From Acidiferrobacteraceae bacterium (GTDB taxonomy: Bacteria > Pseudomonadota > Gammaproteobacteria > Arenicellales > UBA868): a stretch of 31,800 nucleotides of DNA. Below are positions 26,381 to 31,800 of the stretch, piece after piece. Positions within the stretch are counted from its first letter, which is position 1, and each line of letters opens with the position of its first letter. Position numbers and translations under genes: made by a program. The notes under the pieces were generated by a model, which was not told the origin of the DNA, made no database searches, and was given only the letters and a program-made list of their open reading frames with translations. The stretch is from assembly GCA_002721105.1 (NCBI GenBank), contig PBJL01000032.1, forward strand, positions 40,757 through 72,556, read 5' to 3'.

Positions 26381-27166
26381 TCATTTCATCAATTTTTTTC
26401 CCGACCACCACAATAACGCGATTCCTACTAAAATCATAGGTATGGATAAAGCTTGGCCCATCGAAAGCCAGCCAAAAGCGATGACCCCAAGGTGAGCATC
26501 AGGTTCTCGATAAAACTCCACAAAAAACCGGATAATTCCATAACTCAAAAGAAATAATCCTGAAATCGCACCAGATTTGCGAGGACGTATTGAATAAACC
26601 CATATTATAAAAAATAACACAATACCCTCGAAAAAAGCTTCATATAATTGTGAGGGATGACGCGCAGCCCCACCTGCTTTCGGGTACACCATAGCCCATG
26701 GGACATCGCTGATCCTGCCCCAGAGCTCCTGATTAATGAAATTACCGATGCGACCCATGCCAAATCCGATTGGGCATAAAGGTGCTATGAAATCAGTGAT
26801 ATCCAGAAATCTTTTTCGATTGCATCTCGCAAAAATCCAAATTGCAATCAATACACCTAGCAACCCTCCGTGGAAAGACATTCCACCCGACCAAATGAAG
26901 AGCCATTCAATTGGATGTGCGAGATAGTAACTTAAATTATAAAATAATATGTAACCTAATCTACCTCCCAAAACTACTCCTAGAGCCACAAAAAAGACCA
27001 AATCCCAAATCTGTTGGATTTCAATACTTACGGAGGGTTTTTTAACTCGCCACCGTCCGAGGATACCCCCAACTAAGAAACCGATGACATACATAACGCC
27101 ATACCAATGCAAATTTATTGGACCAATTGCAAACGCCACAGGGTCTATTGTCGGATAAGTCAACAT
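26381..27166 (-). CDS. lgt: Prolipoprotein diacylglyceryl transferase
   Basis: Lgt adds diacylglycerol to the lipobox cysteine of prolipoproteins such as BamE. The 261-residue polytopic membrane protein shows the family order: INLHWYGVMYVIGFL, GGRLGYILFYN, IWSGGMSFHGGLLGVL, the signature GFGMGRIGNFINQELWGR, ARHPSQLYEAFFEG and FFVEFYREPDAHLG. The arginine and histidine positions needed for catalysis appear intact. It lies 191 bp upstream of aprM on the same strand and is probably a separate unit. Confidence 0.96.
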   Translation of the reverse strand: MLTYPTIDPVAFAIGPINLHWYGVMYVIGFLVGGILGRWRVKKPSVSIEIQQIWDLVFFVALGVVLGGRLGYILFYNLSYYLAHPIEWLFIWSGGMSFHGGLLGVLIAIWIFARCNRKRFLDITDFIAPLCPIGFGMGRIGNFINQELWGRISDVPWAMVYPKAGGAARHPSQLYEAFFEGIVLFFIIWVYSIRPRKSGAISGLFLLSYGIIRFFVEFYREPDAHLGVIAFGWLSMGQALSIPMILVGIALLWWSGKKLMK

Positions 27167-27269
27167 ACTTTAATTCGGCACTTTAGCTACTTAAATTTAA
27201 TTTGCTTTGTTTGGGGGCAATTTTACAACCTATCTTTTTTTGACATGAATTAATATCTTTCCGCTTTCA

Positions 27270-29228
27270 TCAGTCTTTTAACCCAGGTAAGTCCAGAAAT
27301 TGATCTAAGGCCTCTGGATTAGCAAGAGCTTCTCGATTTACCACCGCTAACCCCTCTATTACTTGCTTAACAGCTAACTCTACGATCTTGCCACTTTTTG
27401 TACGTGGAATATCATTTACCTGGATGACTCGATGTGGAACATGCCGTGGCGTCGTGTTTTTCCTAATAAAAGCACGAATTTCATCAACAAGACTAATCGT
27501 CAACTTTAATCCATCCCTTAAACGAACAAAAAGAATAATCCGAACATCATCATCCCAAGATTGCCCAATGACTAAGCTTTCCATAACTTCTGGTATCTGC
27601 TCGGCTTGTCGATAGATTTCCGCTGTACCAATACGAACTCCTCCTGGATTCAAAGTTGCATCGGACCGGCCGTAAACAATCATGCCACCACGCACTGTTT
27701 TCGCTACATAATCTCCATGGCACCAAATACCCGGAAATTTCTCAAAGTAAGCTGCTCGATAACGCGTGCTATCAGGATCATTCCAAAAGCTGAGTGGCAT
27801 AGAAGGAAATAGATTACTACATGTGAGCTCACCTTTTTCTCCAACACCTAATATTTTTCCGTGGTCATTACGTACTTCTACTTTCATGCCAAGCACGGGG
27901 CACTGAATTTCACCCTTCCACACTGGTAAAGTCGGATTACCCCCAATAAAACATCCAACTAAATCAGTGCCACCCGAAATCGAAGACAAACAAATATCTT
28001 GCTTTATCGATTCATAAACAAAATCAAAACCTTCAGGCATTAGGGGCGAACCCGTGGATAACAATGTTCGCATCGCTCCCAGATCATGACTCTTCATTGG
28101 AGCCATACCTTCTTTTGCCGCAGCATCTAAAAACTTAGCAGATGTTCCAAAAATCTGTACTTTTTCCTGCTCGGCAAGATCGAATAAGATATTCCCACTT
28201 GGAGAAAACGGCGATCCATCGTACAAAATCAAGGTTGCACCAGTAGCAAGGCCAGATACTAGCCAATTCCACATCATCCATCCAGAAGTTGTAAAATAAA
28301 AAAACCGGTCGTCGCTATCCAAATTTACATGTAATTGATGCTCTTTTAAATGTTGCAACAAGGTACCTCCAGCGCCGTGAACTATGCATTTGGGTTTCCC
28401 TGTTGTTCCTGAAGAATATAGTACATAGAGGGGATGATTAAACGGTAAATCTACAAATTCAATATTCTCACTATACGAAATGAAATCATGCCAACTTACA
28501 CAATCTTTGATTTCGTTTATCTTTGGCTCACCCTGCGCAAAAGGAGTAACAACAACGTGCTCGACTGACGGTAACTGCTCTCGAATCTTTGATAACTTGG
28601 AAAGAGATTCATGCCATCTGCCATTATAATAATAGCCGTCAGCTCCAAACAAAATTTTCGGCTTTATTTGTCCAAAACGATCGATTACACCCGAAACACC
28701 AAAATCCGGTGAGCAAGATGACCAAACAGCACCCATGGAAGATGCTGCGAGCATAGCGATAATAGTCTCTGGCATATTTGGCATAAATCCGCAAACACGA
28801 TCTCCGGGCTTAATTCCAGCATTTTTTAGTCCCTGAGCCACACTAGCAACAGCTAAATAAAGATCAGCATGCGTGAGCTTTCGACATAATTTATCTTCAG
28901 ACCAAAAAATGATGGCGTCACCATTATCTTGTCGACGAAGCAAATTTCGAGCAAAGTTAAATTGCGCATCCGGGAAAAAAATAGCTCCTGGCTTGCCTGC
29001 AGATGTCTCCAACACGCGATCGCCACGATTCGAAGCTATTAAACCACAAAAATCCCACACGCTAACCCAAAATTCTTCTGGCTCTTCCACCGACCAACGG
29101 TGTAACGCAGAATAATTATCGAACACTCGATCCCATTGAAGTGCTGACTTCTCAGAAAAAAGGGTTATTTTCGCGGCAGCTACCTGCTCGGCTGTCGGTT
29201 TCCACATTGGTTTAGTTTTAGCATTCAT
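27270..29228 (-). CDS. aacS: Acetoacetyl-CoA synthetase (acetoacetate--CoA ligase)
   Basis: Adenylate-forming enzyme that activates acetoacetate to acetoacetyl-CoA, used in ketone-body or polyhydroxybutyrate turnover. The 652-residue sequence follows acetoacetyl-CoA synthetases. An N-terminal linker domain includes FWVSVWDFC. The AMP-binding core is VLYSSGTTGKPKCIVHGAGG. A FYFTTSGWMMWNWLVSGLATG segment follows, then SISGGTDLVGCFIGGNPTLPVW, CHGDYV and VYGRSDATLNPGGVRIGTAEIY, with the catalytic lysine region PRTKSGKIVELAVK near the end. The TTSGWMMWNW and GGTDLVGCF segments separate it from acetyl-CoA synthetase. It lies 103 bp upstream of lgt. Confidence 0.93.
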   Translation of the reverse strand: MNAKTKPMWKPTAEQVAAAKITLFSEKSALQWDRVFDNYSALHRWSVEEPEEFWVSVWDFCGLIASNRGDRVLETSAGKPGAIFFPDAQFNFARNLLRRQDNGDAIIFWSEDKLCRKLTHADLYLAVASVAQGLKNAGIKPGDRVCGFMPNMPETIIAMLAASSMGAVWSSCSPDFGVSGVIDRFGQIKPKILFGADGYYYNGRWHESLSKLSKIREQLPSVEHVVVTPFAQGEPKINEIKDCVSWHDFISYSENIEFVDLPFNHPLYVLYSSGTTGKPKCIVHGAGGTLLQHLKEHQLHVNLDSDDRFFYFTTSGWMMWNWLVSGLATGATLILYDGSPFSPSGNILFDLAEQEKVQIFGTSAKFLDAAAKEGMAPMKSHDLGAMRTLLSTGSPLMPEGFDFVYESIKQDICLSSISGGTDLVGCFIGGNPTLPVWKGEIQCPVLGMKVEVRNDHGKILGVGEKGELTCSNLFPSMPLSFWNDPDSTRYRAAYFEKFPGIWCHGDYVAKTVRGGMIVYGRSDATLNPGGVRIGTAEIYRQAEQIPEVMESLVIGQSWDDDVRIILFVRLRDGLKLTISLVDEIRAFIRKNTTPRHVPHRVIQVNDIPRTKSGKIVELAVKQVIEGLAVVNREALANPEALDQFLDLPGLKD

Positions 29229-29549
29229 TCTTTAGTTGAAGGGTGAACTAGTAACTATTCGTGTCTAAAATTTTTAAATTTTTACCTAGGTGTATTCAAT
29301 TACTCTACTATACTAACACTGAGTGCGCTCCTCCTAAAATATTAGGCGTTTCAGTAATAATTTAACTATATCGAAAAAAATGAGTCAGAAGCTGTAAGAA
29401 TCTAAAGCAGAAATTAAACCCAAATACTTTTTTGGGTAATAGCTTTTGAATAATAAATGTAAAACTATTCAATTTTTTCCTGAAATGATACTTTTAGGTC
29501 ATCTAGACGATTAAACTAGAGGCCAGCCAATAAACCAACGTAAATAATT
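29229..29549. promoter_or_regulatory. Divergent intergenic region between aacS and proS (321 bp)
   Basis: The only gene-free stretch over 300 bp. It is strongly AT-rich with stop codons in all frames and no tRNA-like structure. It must hold promoters for both divergent genes. Two hairpins lie on the proS side: ACCCAAA-TACTTT-TTTGGGT (29418-29437) and TTGAATA-(13 nt)-TATTCAA followed by six T (29446-29478). The second resembles a weak terminator or attenuator about 70 bp before proS. Confidence 0.4.
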
Positions 29550-31262
29550 ATGCGCAGTTCTAAATTCTTATTAGCAACACTAAAAGAAACACCCTCGGAT
29601 GCTGAAATTATCAGCCACAAACTGATGTTACGTGCCGGTATGATCCGTAGAGTATCCGCTGGTATATACGACTGGTTACCCCTCGGTCTTAGAGTCTTAC
29701 GAAGGATCGAAAAAATCATCCGCCAGGAAATGGATTCTAGCGGTGCTCAGGAGGTACTGCTTCCATCGGTACAGCCATACGAGTTGTGGCATGAATCTGG
29801 ACGTTGGGACAACTACGGTCCAGAGCTACTCCGATTTCAAGACCGCCACAAAAGAGATTATTGCTATGGTCCAACGCATGAAGAAATCATAACTGCGCTA
29901 GCCAAGACTGAGATCAAGAGTTACCGCCAACTTCCTTTAAATCTATATCAAATACAGACAAAGTTTCGTGATGAGATCAGACCACGCTTTGGGGTAATGC
30001 GCGCCAGAGAATTTATTATGAAAGACGCGTATTCATTTGATTTTAGTCCCGAAGGTATGGCCAAAAGTTATCAGCTTATGTACGAGGCATACCAAAAGAT
30101 TTTTTCTAGGCTTGGACTTGAAGCGCAAGCTGTCGATGCAGATAGCGGCTCTATTGGTGGAAATTTTTCGCATGAGTTTCATGTTATTGCTAATTCTGGC
30201 GAAGATGGCATTGCATTCTGCCCAGAAGCAAACTACTCCGCCAATGTGGAGAAAGTTGATTTGCCGCCATCCGCCGAAAAATGTGCTAAGGCAACTCAAC
30301 CAATGAAGGAAGTTACAACTCCTAATAGCAATACTATCGATAACTTGTGTGATTTACTCGAAATTGAACCACAAAATACGTTAAAAACCCTCCTGGTGGA
30401 AGGTATAAACAATATGCCAGTTGCGCTTTTAATTCGAGGCGACCATGAACTGAATGCTGTTAAAGCAGAACGTCTTCCGGAGGTTGCTAAACCGCTTAAA
30501 ATGTGTAGTACAGAATATGTCAGAGAACTATTAGATCTAGAGCTAGGTACAATTGGGCCGGTAGGGCTCGATATAGAGATTATCGCTGATCACACGGCTT
30601 TACTATTATCAGACTTTATATGTGGTGCTAACAAAAAAGATGTGCACTTGCAAAATGTAAATTGGGAAAGAGACTTACCCACCCCGCGAAGTGCAGATCT
30701 AAGAAAGGCTACTGACGGCGATCCATGTCCAATTGATGAGACAAAAACAATTCGAGTTCGTCGTGGCATAGAAGTGGGGCATGTATTCCAACTTGGAAAC
30801 AAATACAGTAAATCAATGGAAGCTACTGTTCTAGATGACAATGGTGAATCTATTTTCTTATACATGGGGTGCTACGGAATCGGCGTAACAAGAATAGTCG
30901 CAGCAGCAATTGAACAAAACCATGATGAGAATGGAATTATATGGCCTAATCCAATTGCACCATTTGATATTTGTATTGTCCCAATAGGCGCTGACAAATC
31001 TGATCAGGTATCGAATACAGCTAACGATCTCTATCGAGAGTTATCTGAAGCAAAGTTTGAAGTTCTCATTGATGATAGAAATGAACGCCCGGGCGTTAAG
31101 TTTGCAGAAATGGATTTGATAGGAATTCCACATCGGCTTGTTATCAGTGAACGCGGGCTCAGCAATGGCACAGTCGAATACAGAAATCGCAGAACTGGCG
31201 AAAGCTCCGATTATGCGTTGATTGATATCGTTGAAACTTTAGCTACAATTAAAAAACTTTAA
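29550..31262 (+). CDS. proS: Prolyl-tRNA synthetase, bacterial type with editing domain
   Basis: Class II aminoacyl-tRNA synthetase charging tRNA-Pro, 570 residues. The N-terminus MRSSKFLLATLKETPSDAEI and MLRAGMIRRVSAGIYDWLPLG are typical. Motif 2 is in TKFRDEIRPRFGVMRAREFIMKD. The INS editing domain, absent from the short types, occupies roughly residues 225-400 (KTLLVEGINNMPVALLIRGDHELN). Motif 3 is GCYGIGVTRIVAAAIEQ, followed by the anticodon-binding domain (VLIDDRNERPGVKFAEMDLIGIP). Complete and of normal length. A strong terminator follows 31 bp after the stop. Confidence 0.97.
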   Translation: MRSSKFLLATLKETPSDAEIISHKLMLRAGMIRRVSAGIYDWLPLGLRVLRRIEKIIRQEMDSSGAQEVLLPSVQPYELWHESGRWDNYGPELLRFQDRHKRDYCYGPTHEEIITALAKTEIKSYRQLPLNLYQIQTKFRDEIRPRFGVMRAREFIMKDAYSFDFSPEGMAKSYQLMYEAYQKIFSRLGLEAQAVDADSGSIGGNFSHEFHVIANSGEDGIAFCPEANYSANVEKVDLPPSAEKCAKATQPMKEVTTPNSNTIDNLCDLLEIEPQNTLKTLLVEGINNMPVALLIRGDHELNAVKAERLPEVAKPLKMCSTEYVRELLDLELGTIGPVGLDIEIIADHTALLLSDFICGANKKDVHLQNVNWERDLPTPRSADLRKATDGDPCPIDETKTIRVRRGIEVGHVFQLGNKYSKSMEATVLDDNGESIFLYMGCYGIGVTRIVAAAIEQNHDENGIIWPNPIAPFDICIVPIGADKSDQVSNTANDLYRELSEAKFEVLIDDRNERPGVKFAEMDLIGIPHRLVISERGLSNGTVEYRNRRTGESSDYALIDIVETLATIKKL

Positions 31263-31292
31263 GTAGAGTATCCCTATTTGGCGGTCACAAAT

Positions 31293-31324
31293 AAAAAGCC
31301 TCGCATTTTAAGGCGAGGCTTTTT
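31293..31324. terminator. Bidirectional intrinsic terminator
   Basis: A perfect 12-bp stem AAAAAGCCTCGC (31293-31304) pairs with GCGAGGCTTTTT (31313-31324) around an 8-nt loop. The GC-rich inner stem and the T/A tracts on both sides let it end transcription of proS from the left and of the convergent LysM gene from the right. Confidence 0.93.
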
Positions 31325-31352
31325 ATTCTCTTATCAATTAAAGAAGTCCTTT

Positions 31353-31800
31353 TCACTCCAGACTTCTCTCCCTCGACAAATACTCAAGATCACTGAGCTC
31401 AGTAATGCCAAGCGTCCATGCACCCCTAGTCTTGGCATGGTTAACGGCTCGGCTAATCTCAGCTTCAGTCAATCCTCTCTCTATATATAACATTTGACCT
31501 GGATAGATTAAATCTGCATCCTCAATTTGGTCTCGATTTCTCTTAAATAGTAACGGCCATTGGTATGGATCTCCATATACATCTTCCTCGGAAGAGATAC
31601 CCCACAAATGCTCTCCTTTACTCACCATCCAAAGGGTTAGAGGAAAACCTGACCCATCGGAATCAGACGCTCCGGACGAGGCGGAACTTGATGACCCATC
31701 GGAATCAGACGCTCCGGACGAGGTGGAACTTGATGACCCATCGGAATCAGACGCTCCGGACGAGGCGGAACTTGATGACCCATCGGAATCAGACGCTCCG
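31353..31800 (-). CDS. LysM peptidoglycan-binding protein, C-terminal part (5' end outside window)
   Basis: The frame is open to the right edge, so the start lies beyond the window; the ATG at 31628 is internal. N to C within the window, a low-complexity linker of about 14-residue units (GASDSDGSSSSASS) is followed by FPLTLW and a single LysM domain (SKGEHLWGIS, YGDPYQWPLLFKRNRDQI, DLIYPGQMLYI). A helical tail ends in AVNHAKTRGAWTLGI and a final YLSRERSLE. LysM domains with the YGDPYQWPL insert are common in gammaproteobacterial envelope proteins. The linker resembles flexible extracytoplasmic spacers. It is convergent with proS and shares the terminator. Confidence 0.85.
   Translation of the reverse strand, partial: GASDSDGSSSSASSGASDSDGSSSSTSSGASDSDGSSSSASSGASDSDGSGFPLTLWMVSKGEHLWGISSEEDVYGDPYQWPLLFKRNRDQIEDADLIYPGQMLYIERGLTEAEISRAVNHAKTRGAWTLGITELSDLEYLSRERSLE
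31651..31800 (-). repeat. 42-bp in-frame tandem repeat (3 full copies plus 24 bp to the edge)
   Basis: Units at 31651-31692, 31693-31734 and 31735-31776, and a partial unit at 31777-31800. The copies are identical except for C to T at 31724, which changes Ala to Thr. Each unit encodes 14 residues of Ser/Asp/Gly/Ala linker on the minus strand. The unit is about 60% GC (25 of 42), far above the rest of the window. The array continues past the edge. Confidence 0.97.

Noticed and set aside
31651..31800. CRISPR array
   Set aside because: The 42-bp units are contiguous with no spacers and stay in frame with a LysM protein, so this is a coding tandem repeat.

Overview
The window is about 39-40% GC by eye, densely coded, and reads as ordinary chromosome of a gammaproteobacterium. 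The order recN - (GNAT) - bamE - rnfH/ratA - smpB - ssrA matches the arrangement known from E. coli and its relatives. The tmRNA tag reads ANDDNYALAA, which is typical of that class. An aprM-aprB-aprA operon (reversible APS reductase with the AprM membrane anchor and no qmo genes nearby) together with a rhodanese points to a sulfur-oxidising lineage. I cannot name the genus from sequence alone.

Layout. 1-3923 is the conserved recN/bamE/ratA/smpB/ssrA block; recN is cut by the left edge. 4055-9513 is a five-gene, one-direction cluster directly downstream of the tmRNA gene: NodU/TobZ-type O-carbamoyltransferase, WbuC-like cupin, zinc-finger C-methyltransferase, a divergent short-chain dehydrogenase, and a TIGR04372-type glycosyltransferase. 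It looks like a surface-glycan or secondary-sugar tailoring operon without its own nucleotide-sugar supply genes. 9490-14357 holds an orphan tungstate-type binding protein (TupA), an RhdA-like rhodanese, MsrB, and a large lytic transglycosylase with five clear LysM repeats. 14639-20301 holds class I fumarase, PdxH, a possible 41-residue small protein and an AsmA-family protein. 20401-22928 holds TtcA and release factor 3. 23060-26189 is aprMBA, read right to left. Lgt and acetoacetyl-CoA synthetase follow on the same strand. ProS follows on the plus strand, with a strong hairpin terminator between it and a convergent LysM protein. That protein runs off the right edge through a 42-bp tandem repeat encoding a Ser/Asp/Gly linker.

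How it fits together. Most genes are housekeeping (ribosome rescue, outer-membrane assembly, lipoprotein maturation, tRNA charging and thiolation, TCA cycle). The accessory parts are sulfur energy metabolism (AprMBA, rhodanese), envelope glycan modification (4055-9513), and peptidoglycan binding or remodelling (two LysM proteins, AsmA). Gene packing is tight: three tail-to-tail gene pairs overlap at their 3' ends. The only stretch above 300 bp without a gene is 29229-29549.
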